NCBI RefSeq assembly: GCF_030908465.1
Contig: NZ_CP133078.1
Coordinates: forward strand, 1,798,001-1,862,000
From: Anaerotignum sp. MB30-C6
GTDB taxonomy: Bacteria > Bacillota > Clostridia > Lachnospirales > Anaerotignaceae
Length of the DNA stretch: 64,000 bases
Direction: 5' to 3'
The position numbers and the translations under genes were made by a program. The notes beneath the pieces were generated by a model. It searched no databases and was not told where the DNA came from. It was given only the letters and a program-made list of their open reading frames with translations. This document shows, piece after piece, positions 1 through 11,480 of this stretch (positions within the stretch are counted from its first letter, which is position 1; the number at the start of each line of letters is the position of its first letter).

Positions 1-267
1 TCGCCCCTGCTCCGAGGGAACAAAATCCATAGCATCTTCTAGGGCAAGGGTTGAAGCCAAGGCATGTGCCGTTGAACATATACCACATATTCGTTCGGTA
101 AAATAAATGGCATCAAAAGGATTTCTACCCGTTAGCATTTTTTCAAACCCACGAAACATCATACCCTTTGTTTTTGCATCTACGATGATATTGTTTTCCA
201 CCTCTGCTTCTATTTCCATAAATCCGCTGATTCGGGTAACGGGGTTTATCGTTATTCTTTCTGCCAT
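1..267 (-). CDS. [NiFe]-hydrogenase large subunit (partial, N-terminus)
   Basis: This is the first 89 codons of the catalytic large subunit, which would hold the Ni-Fe(CN)2CO site; the rest lies left of position 1. The frame starts MAERITINPVTRISG and reaches RICGICSTAH, the N-terminal L1 motif whose two cysteines ligate nickel and the bridging iron. The ATG at 267 has the ribosome-binding site AAAGGGG upstream and lies 2 nt after the small-subunit stop, so the two are co-translated. It is the last gene visible in an operon that also carries its maturation factors. Subgroup (probably group 1 uptake type) cannot be settled without the C-terminal half, where the second CxxC and the protease-cleaved tail should be. 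Confidence 0.95.
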   Translation of the reverse strand, partial: MAERITINPVTRISGFMEIEAEVENNIIVDAKTKGMMFRGFEKMLTGRNPFDAIYFTERICGICSTAHALASTLALEDAMDFVPSEQGR

Positions 268-269
268 GC

Positions 270-1166
270 TTACACCCCTTTCGTAGGATTAAAGTTAACA
301 AATGGCTCCATCGCATCGGGAAAGCCAAACTGTGCGCAGCCAATACATGGTGAGTCATCTTCAATTGGCCAATTCACATGGCCATTCCATTGTCGTATTG
401 GGCAGTCAATGCGAGTTACGGGTCCTCGGCATCCAAGTTTAAACATACAGGTTTTTTCCCCAAGCTTCGTTGCAAAAATACCATTATCAAAATAGGATCT
501 CCTTGGACATCTATCATGAATGGTTGTGCTATAAAACATCAATGGACGATTTCTGCTATCTAGGGGTGGTTCCCCATATAATATTATGTATGCTAGGGTT
601 CCCATAAACCAATCAGGATGGCATGGACAACCTGGTAGTTGAATTACTTTTCTTTGCAAAACTTCGTGAACACCTACGCAAGAGGTGGGATTAGGCCTTG
701 CTGCAGATATGCCGCCATGGGATGCACATGCACCCACGGCTATGACATATGCGGCCTGTTCCCCTAGTCTCTGGACTGCCTCCAGCCCAGTTACAGCTTC
801 ATGATTATGCCGTCCAATAATATTATAACGACCGTCTTCTTTTAAAGAAACGGCACCCTCCACTGCAAGAATGAAATTAGACCCGATTACGTCAAACAAT
901 TCATTCATGGCTTGGTTTCCCTCGGCGGCAAGCAAACTATTGCTATAGGTAATGTTCGCCATATCAGTAATGAGGTACTGGAAGTCTGGATTTTGACCAT
1001 TTAGCAGCGAGATGATATTGCCCGCACATCCATTTAATTCAAGCCAGACAAGATTTGGTTTTACTAATTTTTCTGCTTTGATGTCGTTATTTACCCTTGC
1101 TACAAGGTTTGCCGTAGATTTTAATTTATTGTCTTGATATGGACATTTGAAATTTTTTGAACTCAT
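270..1166 (-). CDS. [NiFe]-hydrogenase small subunit
   Basis: Electron-transfer subunit of the hydrogenase, about 298 residues. The proximal [4Fe4S] ligands are visible as LNGCAGN, VGACASHGG and PGCPCHPDW. The distal site shows the usual His-x2-Cys (IHDRC) with CMFKLGC, and the medial cluster ligands follow in DCPIRQWNG and PCIGC. This full three-cluster set is typical of group 1-like enzymes. No twin-arginine signal peptide precedes the first motif, so cytoplasmic location is inferred. I place the start at ATG 1166, which has GGTGAG just upstream; a TTG at 1178 would add four residues. It sits between the b5-like protein and the large subunit in the same operon. Confidence 0.93.
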   Translation of the reverse strand: MSSKNFKCPYQDNKLKSTANLVARVNNDIKAEKLVKPNLVWLELNGCAGNIISLLNGQNPDFQYLITDMANITYSNSLLAAEGNQAMNELFDVIGSNFILAVEGAVSLKEDGRYNIIGRHNHEAVTGLEAVQRLGEQAAYVIAVGACASHGGISAARPNPTSCVGVHEVLQRKVIQLPGCPCHPDWFMGTLAYIILYGEPPLDSRNRPLMFYSTTIHDRCPRRSYFDNGIFATKLGEKTCMFKLGCRGPVTRIDCPIRQWNGHVNWPIEDDSPCIGCAQFGFPDAMEPFVNFNPTKGV

Positions 1167-1185
1167 ATGGCTCACCAACTTTACA

Positions 1186-1662
1186 TTAAGATAAGTATCC
1201 CACGATAGGTAGTTTGTTTAATGTCGATTCAAAACCTTTATGACAGGTGGCAAATTTACTAGTCAAATCTTGCCCCGCATTAAGGCGAAAATGAGTACCC
1301 CCAGCCCAGGAAGGGATATTTGTCACATCATAGACAACGCCATTAACAGCGACATAGGTAGGCCTGCCATCCTTACCGTCATAGTAAGCTAGTTCTTCCA
1401 AAGTAAAATACCTTGTTGTGTTAGAATCTGGCTGAACATGCTGTACAGAAACTCTAGGATAATGTGACGGCACTTCCTTGCTATTCTCTTGATTCAACTC
1501 AATAAAACAAGTAATATTCTTCTCTAACATCTTAACTTCTCTATCTAAATGTACCAAAACTTGCTGCTTATCAACTCGCTTATTGGAACTGAGTTTTTCT
1601 ATATGTATATTTATTTGAGAAATACTTTTCAGTATAGAATCAAAAAACAAATGTAATTCCAT
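1186..1662 (-). CDS. Cytochrome b5-like heme-binding domain protein
   Basis: A 158-residue protein with two parts. Residues 1-75 are charged and helical, possibly coiled-coil. Residues about 85-158 form a cytochrome-b5-like heme/steroid-binding domain: a YFTLEEL start, YDVTNIPSW, then GGTHF and CHKGF, whose histidines are the likely heme ligands. The proline-glycine signature of classical b5 is replaced, as in the short bacterial versions. AGGAGG lies 7 nt before the ATG at 1662, so the in-frame ATG at 1683 is unlikely. Lying between hypE and the hydrogenase small subunit, it is a candidate electron-transfer partner for the hydrogenase; this role is inferred from position only. Confidence 0.82.
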   Translation of the reverse strand: MELHLFFDSILKSISQINIHIEKLSSNKRVDKQQVLVHLDREVKMLEKNITCFIELNQENSKEVPSHYPRVSVQHVQPDSNTTRYFTLEELAYYDGKDGRPTYVAVNGVVYDVTNIPSWAGGTHFRLNAGQDLTSKFATCHKGFESTLNKLPIVGYLS

Positions 1663-1724
1663 TAAAAATCCTCCTAAAGACATCCTGTTTCGTAGAAATG
1701 AAAGGTTTTAATACCTTTACTTCA

Positions 1725-2726
1725 TTAACAAATTCTAGGCACCATCTGCCCCTCTAAGCTAGGCATCACTCGTTTGCCGCCAATGCTTGTTTTCAAATAT
1801 ACGGTCTTTTGATAATCATTTGTAAAACGACCAATACTTTGGGCGTTTTCGTACCCCCGCAGTTTCCTTAATTTTTGTAAAACCCTTTTCCCAAATCCGT
1901 TTTTTACCACCAATATCATTCTACCTTCACACGCAAGATAGAATGGGTCTATTCCCAAAATATCATTGATTGCTTTTATTTGGGGATTCATTGGTATCCT
2001 ATTTTCTATCAGCTCCACATTGTAGCCCACATTGGTGGCTATTTCATTCAGTACCGTTGCTACGCCGCCCCTCGTTGGATCCTTCATCAACTTTATATAA
2101 GGCAAGACCTTATCCAAATCAGTAATTAAATGACTCAGGGCGCAGCAATCACTGGTAATATTCGTTTCTATTTCAAGGTCATATCGATCAAGTAAAATAG
2201 CTGTGCCATGCTCTGCAATCGTACCCGTTATAATAATTTCATCTTCTGGTTCGATTTTGGAAGGGGCGAAACTCTCGGCCACCACACCAATGCCCGACGT
2301 ATTAATAAATAACCCATCCACACTACCCTTTTCAACCACCTTCGTGTCTCCTGTAACGATTTTTACACCGTTTTCTTTGCAGACATCCCCCATTGACTGG
2401 GCGATTTTACATAAAACATCTATGTCAAAGCCTTCCTCAATCATAAAACTTGCACTTAAGTAGTAAGGTTTTGCTCCAGCAGTGGCAAGGTCATTTAAGG
2501 TCCCACAGACAGCTAGTTTTCCGATATCCCCGCCTCGAAAAAATAATGGCTGAACCACGAAGCTATCGGTGGTATAAGCTAACTTAGAAGTTTTTACATC
2601 AAAAATAAAAGCATCACTTAAAGAGACATCCATATTCGCACCATAGTATTTTAGAAAAACCTCATTGATTAATGCATTTGTTTTAACACCGCCATCACCA
2701 TGATGTAATGTAATTTTATTTGTCAA
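1725..2726 (-). CDS. hypE: Hydrogenase maturation factor HypE
   Basis: HypE (333 residues, normal length) dehydrates the HypF-made carbamoyl group on its C-terminal cysteine to thiocyanate, the source of the CN ligands of the active-site iron. The sequence begins with the family ITLHHGDGG element and ends exactly in PRIC, the modified cysteine tail. Middle motifs include DPTRGGV. The start is a TTG at 2726 preceded by GGAAGG and overlapping the hypD stop as TTGA, which fits translational coupling; the ATG at 2786 lies inside hypD and would add a non-homologous leader. Partners HypD, HypC and HypF are encoded upstream in the same operon. Confidence 0.95.
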   Translation of the reverse strand: MTNKITLHHGDGGVKTNALINEVFLKYYGANMDVSLSDAFIFDVKTSKLAYTTDSFVVQPLFFRGGDIGKLAVCGTLNDLATAGAKPYYLSASFMIEEGFDIDVLCKIAQSMGDVCKENGVKIVTGDTKVVEKGSVDGLFINTSGIGVVAESFAPSKIEPEDEIIITGTIAEHGTAILLDRYDLEIETNITSDCCALSHLITDLDKVLPYIKLMKDPTRGGVATVLNEIATNVGYNVELIENRIPMNPQIKAINDILGIDPFYLACEGRMILVVKNGFGKRVLQKLRKLRGYENAQSIGRFTNDYQKTVYLKTSIGGKRVMPSLEGQMVPRIC

Positions 2727-3757
2727 AAAACCACCTTCCCATATTTGTAATGAGCAGAGCAAGCCCCCTCCGAAGAAATCATACAAGGCCCTAGGGGATT
2801 TTCAGGTGTACAGCTTACAGCAAATTGCTTGCATTCATAGGGTGTTTTTAAGCCAAGAATGATTTCACCACACTGACAAGCGGAAGGTTTTGGGATTATT
2901 TTTTCTTTTACTCCAAACTTATACTTTGCGTCAAGGTTTTGGTATTTTTTATCTAAACCCAATGCGGAATTTGGGACTTTTCCAATGCCTCTCCAATATC
3001 CATCCTCTATATAAAAGACTTCTTCCATATAATCCTTCGCCAACTTGTTTCCTGTGGTTCGAACACAGCGCTCGTATAAATTAGCAAAGGAAACGGGGCT
3101 TTTTCCATCAATTTGGTCTAAAAGAAGATGGACACCTTTTTTGATATCCTCTGCTTCAAAGCCGCATACGACTGCAGGAAGATGAAAATCCTCGGTAATA
3201 AATCGGAATGCATCTGAACCTAAAACCGATGCAACATGACCTGGGCATATTAAGCCATTTATTTTATTACGATCATCCTCAAGTATAAAGCGGAGAATTG
3301 GTTCCATCCGTTTTAGAGCAGACAGAAAAAACAGGTTATCTGGCCCATTTTCCTGCACATTTTTTATTGTTGTTGCTATAATAGGAGCCGTGGTTTCAAA
3401 GCCTACGGCTAAAAATACAACTTTCTTTTCTGGATTTTTCTGTGCCAATACAATTGCATCCTCTGGTGAATATAGGATTACCACATTTTCTTTCGTTTTC
3501 TTCTCAAATAGACTGTAAAAAGTACCCTTTACCTTTAACATATCTCCAAAGGTGGCGAGAATCACCTCTTCATTGGAGAGTAAATCCATTGCCATATCTA
3601 TATATGATTCACTGGTAACACAAACAGGGCAACCAGGACCTGACAGTAGCTTAACATAGTTGGGTAGTATGTATCGAATCCCTGATTTTACGATGGCCTG
3701 TGTATGGGTTCCGCAAACTTCCAAAATTCTTATTATCTTTTTATCATCATTCATCAT
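2723..3757 (-). CDS. hypD: Hydrogenase maturation factor HypD
   Basis: HypD is the [4Fe4S] scaffold on which, together with HypC, the Fe(CN)2CO group is built. All family signatures are present: EVCGTHT (Cys15), GPGCPVC (Cys43 and Cys46), the CGFEAEDI region, CQCGEIILG, and the C-terminal cysteines with CMISSEGAC that hold the cluster. The 344-residue length is slightly short of the usual 350-380, with a compact C-terminus. Its start overlaps the end of hypC by 11 nt and its stop overlaps the hypE TTG start, so the three are tightly coupled. Confidence 0.96.
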   Translation of the reverse strand: MMNDDKKIIRILEVCGTHTQAIVKSGIRYILPNYVKLLSGPGCPVCVTSESYIDMAMDLLSNEEVILATFGDMLKVKGTFYSLFEKKTKENVVILYSPEDAIVLAQKNPEKKVVFLAVGFETTAPIIATTIKNVQENGPDNLFFLSALKRMEPILRFILEDDRNKINGLICPGHVASVLGSDAFRFITEDFHLPAVVCGFEAEDIKKGVHLLLDQIDGKSPVSFANLYERCVRTTGNKLAKDYMEEVFYIEDGYWRGIGKVPNSALGLDKKYQNLDAKYKFGVKEKIIPKPSACQCGEIILGLKTPYECKQFAVSCTPENPLGPCMISSEGACSAHYKYGKVVF

Positions 3758-3968
3758 CTTCCATCATCTCATTCAATATTTTTTTCAGAAATAGATACTC
3801 CCTTTGGTCAATCTTTTCTATGGCAAAACCAGCATGTAGTAACACAAACTCGCCAGGCACAAGATTCTCTATTAATTGAATATTAATTTTTTGCCGAATT
3901 CCCATGGTTTCTGCATAGGCATAGTTTCCTTGCACTGAAGTGATTTTAGTAGGAACTGCCAGACACAT
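3747..3968 (-). CDS. hypC: Hydrogenase maturation chaperone HypC
   Basis: A 73-residue HypC/HupF-family chaperone. It begins with the invariant MCLAVP; Cys2 forms the contact with HypD and with the immature large subunit and carries the Fe(CN)2CO intermediate. The VPGEFVLLHAGFAIEK stretch is the conserved beta-barrel core. A GGGGGA ribosome-binding site precedes ATG 3968. The gene overlaps hypF at its 5' end (23 nt) and hypD at its 3' end (11 nt). Confidence 0.95.
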   Translation of the reverse strand: MCLAVPTKITSVQGNYAYAETMGIRQKINIQLIENLVPGEFVLLHAGFAIEKIDQREYLFLKKILNEMMEDDE

Positions 3969-6234
3969 AATCTCCCCCCTCTAAAATGGAAGCTGCAACA
4001 GATGCTTGGCCAAAAGACAAGCCACCATCATTTAATGGAGTTTTTTTGTTAAAAAAAACATGAAAGCCCCACTGTTCTAAACCAAACACCATATTTTTTA
4101 AGAGGTACGAATTTTCGAATACCCCTCCACTTAAAAAGATATAATTTAAGTCGAATTTATCTCTTATCTTGCAAGCACATGCTATGGTTGCTTTACAAAT
4201 TGTATTGTGAAATTTCGTAGATATGACTGAAATAGGTTGTTGATTTTTTATATCCTGCAAAACTCCCATCAGAATGCTTTGGTATCCCATTATGAAAGTA
4301 CCGTCATCCCCTTCAAATATGGAAAAACAATATTCATCAGTTATTGTTGCATCTACCACACTTTCAAGCTCCATGGCCGCCTGTGCCTCATAAGATATAC
4401 GGCTTCGTTGTAATGTAAGAGCTGCAATACAGTCGAAGAGTCTTCCCATGCTTGAAGATTGAAAGCAATTTACTCTGTTCTCCAATGCTTTTTCTATAAT
4501 CATCGACTGCCAGTGGTCTACATCAGAAAAATACGAATCTAATTTTTCATTGATGGTATATAGATAAGATAAAGCACATTTCCATGGTTCTTCAATGGCG
4601 GAATCGATACCTTGTAGTGTAACATTCTCTAAGTGGGCTACCCTTTTAAATTTCGACCTACTACCGACAAAAAATTCTCCTCCCCAAATATTACCGTCTA
4701 TCCCCACGCCGGTTCCGTCAAAAATAACCCCAATGCCGTCACCAGTAAATCCATGTTCTGCCATACACCCTGCCATGTGTGCATGATGATGCTGAACAAT
4801 GAGGACTTCCTTTTCTAGCCTCTTTGCATATTTCGTTGAAAAATAGTTGGGATGTAAGTCATGTACAACAACTTGAGGGCTTGCCTTTAAAAGCCCCGCT
4901 AATCGATTTACAACGGCTGTATATTCATTACAAGTATCCAGAAAGTTAAGTTCTCCTAAATACTGACTGATATGGGCAACCTTTTTATGTGTAAAACAAA
5001 TGGAGGCTTTTTGGTTGCCTCCCAGAGATAAAATTTCATAAGGTGTATCCAAAGGCAATGCCATGGGAGCATAACCTCTACCACAACGGCTAATTAACAC
5101 TTCATCTCCAAAAACTCTGACAACGGAATCATCAATGGGGGTCATGATTTCTCGATTATGTAAGAGAAAATAATCGGCCACTTGATTTAGATGCTCTAAT
5201 GCGTCTTTATCTTTATAACAAATGGCCATCCCACTAATATTCCCGCTGGTCATAACAAGATATTTTAAAGTATCGTCAAATAGCAAATAGTGAAGGGGTG
5301 TGTAGGGTAGCATTACCCCATATTGATTAAGTTTCGGTGCAATAACTTCTGGAAGTGGGCAATTACTGCTTTTTTTTAGCAACACAATGGGTCGTTTATT
5401 GTTGGAAATTGCCTCTTCTTCTTTTCTCCCTATTATACAAATCCCTTTCACATCCTCCATCCTTGAAACCATAATTGCCAAGGGCTTGTGGGGTCTTTTT
5501 TTTCTATCTCTTAAGTTGGCAACTGCATTTTCATCTTGTGCATTGCAAACTAGGTGATACCCCCCTATCCCTTTTATGGCTAGTATTTTTCCTTTCTTTA
5601 ATAACTCTTTTGCATTTTTTATAGGGCTTTCACAATCCACGAGCTCACCATGGCTATCTCGCAAGATATACTTTGGGCCACAAACGGGACAACAGTTAGG
5701 CTGGGCGTGAAATCGTCTTTCCTCTGGATTTTTGAATTCTTTGCCACACTCTGGGCACATAGCAAAAAGTTTCATGGATGTATTTTCTCTGTCGTATGGC
5801 AAATCTTTTAATATGGAATACCTTGGGCCACAATTCGTACAATTAGTGAATGCATAGTTATACCGTCTGTCCTGCGGATTGCGAATATTCTCTAGGCAGT
5901 CATTGCAAACTGCTAGGTCGGGAAGGAGGAATCCTCGCCTTTGTTGGTCTTCTGAACTATCCAAAATCTTAAAATCCTGGAGATTTTCATCTGAATATGG
6001 TAAAATATTTATGTCGTAGATGTTTGCATTTGGCGGCGGATTGCTTTTCAGTTCGTATAAAAATTTCTCTATTACTTGTTGTTCAGCAGAAGCAACGATA
6101 ACCACTGAAGCTCCTTTGTTTTTTACATAGCCACAAAGGTTGAGAGACTGTGCTAGTTTGTAAATAAAGGGACGCATGCCCACCCCTTGCACAATTCCAT
6201 TGACTTCTATCAAAAAGCTTCTACGCTGGCACAT
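3946..6234 (-). CDS. hypF: Carbamoyltransferase HypF
   Basis: HypF (762 residues, full length) uses carbamoyl phosphate and ATP to carbamoylate the HypE cysteine. Domains in order: acylphosphatase (about 1-90, GIVQGVGMRPF), two zinc fingers (about 105-185, with the CNDC, CTNCGPR, CPEC and CPVCG pairs), a YrdC-like domain (about 200-390), and a Kae1-like C-terminal domain containing VQHHHAHMAG. GGAGAG lies 9 nt before the ATG at 6234. The preceding HypA-like gene stops at the adjoining base, and hypC begins inside the last codons of this gene. Confidence 0.96.
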   Translation of the reverse strand: MCQRRSFLIEVNGIVQGVGMRPFIYKLAQSLNLCGYVKNKGASVVIVASAEQQVIEKFLYELKSNPPPNANIYDINILPYSDENLQDFKILDSSEDQQRRGFLLPDLAVCNDCLENIRNPQDRRYNYAFTNCTNCGPRYSILKDLPYDRENTSMKLFAMCPECGKEFKNPEERRFHAQPNCCPVCGPKYILRDSHGELVDCESPIKNAKELLKKGKILAIKGIGGYHLVCNAQDENAVANLRDRKKRPHKPLAIMVSRMEDVKGICIIGRKEEEAISNNKRPIVLLKKSSNCPLPEVIAPKLNQYGVMLPYTPLHYLLFDDTLKYLVMTSGNISGMAICYKDKDALEHLNQVADYFLLHNREIMTPIDDSVVRVFGDEVLISRCGRGYAPMALPLDTPYEILSLGGNQKASICFTHKKVAHISQYLGELNFLDTCNEYTAVVNRLAGLLKASPQVVVHDLHPNYFSTKYAKRLEKEVLIVQHHHAHMAGCMAEHGFTGDGIGVIFDGTGVGIDGNIWGGEFFVGSRSKFKRVAHLENVTLQGIDSAIEEPWKCALSYLYTINEKLDSYFSDVDHWQSMIIEKALENRVNCFQSSSMGRLFDCIAALTLQRSRISYEAQAAMELESVVDATITDEYCFSIFEGDDGTFIMGYQSILMGVLQDIKNQQPISVISTKFHNTICKATIACACKIRDKFDLNYIFLSGGVFENSYLLKNMVFGLEQWGFHVFFNKKTPLNDGGLSFGQASVAASILEGGDYVSGSSY

Positions 6235-6489
6235 TTACTTTTTCTCTCCATCAATTTGTTCAATGGTTGCAGTAAGGGGCTCAATTTCTTTTTTCTGAAC
6301 CAAAATATTTGTCCAGCCACCGATGAGTTTGCTCTTTCGATCCGCAAAATGTTCTCGAATGCTCTCTTCACAAATATGGCTATGGGTATGTACCGTAATT
6401 TCTAAGTTAAGAATTCTATCCATAGAGTTTTCTTTACACAAGCCAACAATAGATTCGTATAGATTTTGATTTAAAAAAGTATCATGCAT
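6235..6489 (-). CDS. Short HypA-like nickel chaperone lacking the zinc domain
   Basis: An 84-residue protein beginning MHD. In HypA proteins, which deliver nickel to the large subunit, the Met1-His2-Glu/Asp3 start binds nickel. The rest resembles the HypA helix-strand core, with HSHICEESIREHF at the expected place, but the paired CxxC zinc-binding insert of normal HypA (about 113-118 residues) is absent. The gene has a GGAGG site, overlaps the upstream protease gene by 8 nt and abuts hypF. The call rests on the MHD start, position and fold pattern. It could be a diverged HypA-family protein of altered function; no hypB is present in the window. Confidence 0.6.
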   Translation of the reverse strand: MHDTFLNQNLYESIVGLCKENSMDRILNLEITVHTHSHICEESIREHFADRKSKLIGGWTNILVQKKEIEPLTATIEQIDGEKK

Positions 6490-6946
6490 CGTTGATTTCC
6501 TCCAATATGATTTTTTTTATCTTCCCTTCAACCTCACAACATATTTGGGGGAACTTCTCTTGCAAAGTGGGACTAAGTTCATGTCCAAAGCCCAATTCCC
6601 CTATTTCCACACCAATCAGATAACCTTTGAAAGTGCTTTTATATAGCCTCATTAAGTCAATCATGCTCATATCATGTTGCATCAAAACTGCTGATGATTG
6701 GCCTATGATTTCTTCCAGGCGAATCACATGAATACTGCCCGGTTCTGAATTTTTATACATTGCATCTAGAATAAACACAAAATCTCCATGATTTAAACGA
6801 TAAAAACAATTTTGGCAGTCTGTTTCCCCAATGATTACTTCAATATTATTAGAATGTATAAATCCATTCTCCAAGGCCTCAGCAACCTTAATTGCGATAC
6901 CGTCATCTTTCATAAACCGATTACCGATAGCAACTAGTTTTATCAT
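6482..6946 (-). CDS. Hydrogenase maturation protease (HyaD/HupD, M52 family)
   Basis: Nickel-dependent endopeptidase that removes the C-terminal tail of the large subunit after metal insertion. The 154-residue protein starts MIKLVAIGN and has the family GNRFMKDDGIAIKVAE motif (first acidic nickel ligand region), an acidic ETDCQNC stretch and FILDAMYK, which supplies the second acidic residue. The His ligand is probably in the MQHDMSM segment. I use ATG 6946 because family members begin with this M-x-LVxGN pattern; an ATG at 6982 would add 12 residues. Co-transcribed with the substrate gene. Confidence 0.88.
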   Translation of the reverse strand: MIKLVAIGNRFMKDDGIAIKVAEALENGFIHSNNIEVIIGETDCQNCFYRLNHGDFVFILDAMYKNSEPGSIHVIRLEEIIGQSSAVLMQHDMSMIDLMRLYKSTFKGYLIGVEIGELGFGHELSPTLQEKFPQICCEVEGKIKKIILEEINDA

Positions 6947-7004
6947 CTTTACCCCGTCCTTCACTCCTGTCAAACCGTTCAAAAATTCATCAAGAAGGCC
7001 TGTT

Positions 7005-7289
7005 TTACTCTGTTTTTAAATGGGATCTTTTAATGTTTTTTAGAAATAGAATAATACCCCAAACAAAAAAGCCACTTAAAACAACAAGACATCCTAATAG
7101 TGCTGCATCTAAAGTCATTTCAAAAAGTTCTCCACCTTCAATAAAAAATGCTAAAACATGATCTACTAGCCACATAAGGGTTGCACCCCAGTATATAAAG
7201 CAGAGTATACTTAACCTATGTTTGTCCTGCATATTGTAGCAAAATACTGTCGTAACAATAGCTGCTAATGCAGTAATGATAAAATACAT
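7005..7289 (-). CDS. Small integral membrane protein in hydrogenase operon
   Basis: About 94 residues with three predicted membrane segments (residues about 1-18, 27-50 and 61-84). AAAGGAGG lies 7 nt before the ATG at 7289, preferred over the ATG at 7310. I do not recognise a named family. It follows a second membrane protein and precedes the maturation protease in one transcription unit. It may help anchor the hydrogenase or link it to quinone or heme partners, but that is inference from position only. Confidence 0.7.
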   Translation of the reverse strand: MYFIITALAAIVTTVFCYNMQDKHRLSILCFIYWGATLMWLVDHVLAFFIEGGELFEMTLDAALLGCLVVLSGFFVWGIILFLKNIKRSHLKTE

Positions 7290-7302
7290 AATATTCCTCC
7301 TT

Positions 7303-7734
7303 TTAATCATCTAAATATATTTTTGTGCAATTGTATTTCAACTTATGCTCTGCTATGTAAATCATAATCACCCATACTACCGTTACAAATATTGCCATAG
7401 AAGTTCCGAATAATGCCATTTCTTCTAACATCGGTTGGATATCAGCTGGATTTTTCATTGCTGTTAAAAAAGGCGGCCATAGGATAATCTCACCATGCCA
7501 TATGTGTTCCAAAGCTAATAGGAAAACACCACCCCATAATAAATTGTTTAACCAACTCAGTTTGCGTGACCAGCTTAGCCCCATTTGAAGGGTTTGTCGT
7601 TCTTCTTTCATTGGAGTATTAATTGTTTCTGTTGAACTAGAATTCCCTAAGGCTTTTCTCTCTTTCCTCTGCACAATTTTTTTTGCAATGGTAACAATAA
7701 TTGCCTCTACCATAGGTACTACAACACATGCCAT
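7303..7734 (-). CDS. Membrane protein, first gene of the hydrogenase operon
   Basis: About 143 residues. It has a hydrophobic N-terminal segment (about 2-18), a charged stretch (about 19-60), a membrane segment near 65-85 with LALEHIWHGE, and a C-terminal membrane segment near 108-130 (MAIFVTVVWVIMIYIAEHK). A strong AGAGGGGG site lies 7 nt before ATG 7734, so the ATG at 7767 is not used. No family is recognised. The histidines near the membrane boundary could bind metal or heme, but this is not demonstrated. It is the promoter-proximal gene of the operon. Confidence 0.7.
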   Translation of the reverse strand: MACVVVPMVEAIIVTIAKKIVQRKERKALGNSSSTETINTPMKEERQTLQMGLSWSRKLSWLNNLLWGGVFLLALEHIWHGEIILWPPFLTAMKNPADIQPMLEEMALFGTSMAIFVTVVWVIMIYIAEHKLKYNCTKIYLDD

Positions 7735-7811
7735 ATGTATCCCCCTCTTATTAGTTGTAATATGCACTTAAGCATATCCTGAATACATACTATGTCCTCT
7801 TTCCTTTTTAT

Positions 7812-7840
7812 AGTACAATGCTTAGTTAAATTTTAGTCAA
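7812..7840 (-). promoter_or_regulatory. Sigma-A-type promoter of the [NiFe]-hydrogenase operon
   Basis: On the minus strand TTGACT (7835-7840) is separated by exactly 17 bp from TGTACT (7812-7817). It lies about 75 bp upstream of the first membrane-protein gene, with no other gene between. Confidence 0.65.
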
Positions 7841-7926
7841 CCGATTTAATTTTAGGGGCTTTTTTACTACAAAGATCCCCATGCTCTTGGAAAATGCATC
7901 TTAATTACTACGTCTAATTTTGATAT

Positions 7927-7955
7927 AAAAAAAGCCACCTTGTTTTAAAGTGACT
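7927..7955 (-). terminator. Second intrinsic terminator after the rRNA operon
   Basis: On the minus strand AGTCACTTT pairs with AAGGTGGCT (9 bp including G-U pairs, 5-nt loop), followed by seven T. It separates the rRNA operon from the hydrogenase promoter. The roughly 225 bp between this and the terminator at 8181 hold no gene I can support. Confidence 0.75.
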
Positions 7956-8180
7956 CCAATTCTAACTTCTAAAATTAAATTAGTTTTTCTTGCATACGTC
8001 CCTGATTTGCTACACTGTTTAAATTTCCGTTTCCATAACTCATTCACAATAAAAATAGTATAATAGATTACAGTGAGGTTCTTTTTTAGCTGTTAATTTA
8101 GGCATGAATCATAGTTTTTTTACTTTAACAAAAGTATCTACAGTGCAAAATCATCTTTCATTGCAGTCCAAACAAATTTC

Positions 8181-8218
8181 TAAAAAAAAAAGAACTGCAT
8201 GCATACTCATACAGTTCT
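8181..8218 (-). terminator. Intrinsic terminator directly after 5S rRNA
   Basis: On the minus strand AGAACTG pairs with CAGTTCT around a short loop, followed by a run of about ten T. It begins about 16 nt after the mature 5S 3' end. Confidence 0.85.
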
Positions 8219-8233
8219 AACAAAATAATGGAT

Positions 8234-8350
8234 TCTGGCAACCATCTACTTTCCCAGGCAGCTTCCCACCAAGTATCATCGACCGCTCAGGTCTTAACCG
8301 ACGTGTTCGGAATGGGAACGGGTGTGTCCCCTGAGCGCATCATCACCAGA
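8234..8350 (-). rRNA. rrf: 5S ribosomal RNA
   Basis: A 117-nt RNA. The ends TCTGGTGATGA and GTTGCCAGA pair as helix I, and the conserved CCGAACACGTCGGTTAAG loop region is visible on the minus strand. It is the last gene of the rRNA operon. Confidence 0.95.
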
Positions 8351-8416
8351 AATATCAAGGCTATGCTTGGGGTTGCTTCCGCTTTTCCCCTTCGCCTTAT
8401 CAGATGTACTTACATA

Positions 8417-8439
8417 CACCTTCAAAACTGAACACAAGA
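8417..8439 (-). promoter_or_regulatory. 3' half of the 23S precursor processing stem
   Basis: This 23-nt segment in the 23S-5S spacer is complementary to 11869-11891 in the 16S-23S spacer at 21 of 23 positions. The pair brackets 23S rRNA and is the expected RNase III-type processing stalk. The remaining spacer (8351-8579) contains no tRNA. Confidence 0.7.
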
Positions 8440-8579
8440 ACATTAGCGCCTTCCTTTGCATTTATCAATCACCGATCCAACACCAAAGGTGTAAAGAGGT
8501 TATTTGTGCAAAGGATATTAGTGGTCTTTTCCAACAGGAAAAGAAATCACCTCGCCATTATATCATCAATCGATTTATT

Positions 8580-11476
<2,897 letters not shown>

Positions 11477-11480
11477 AGTT

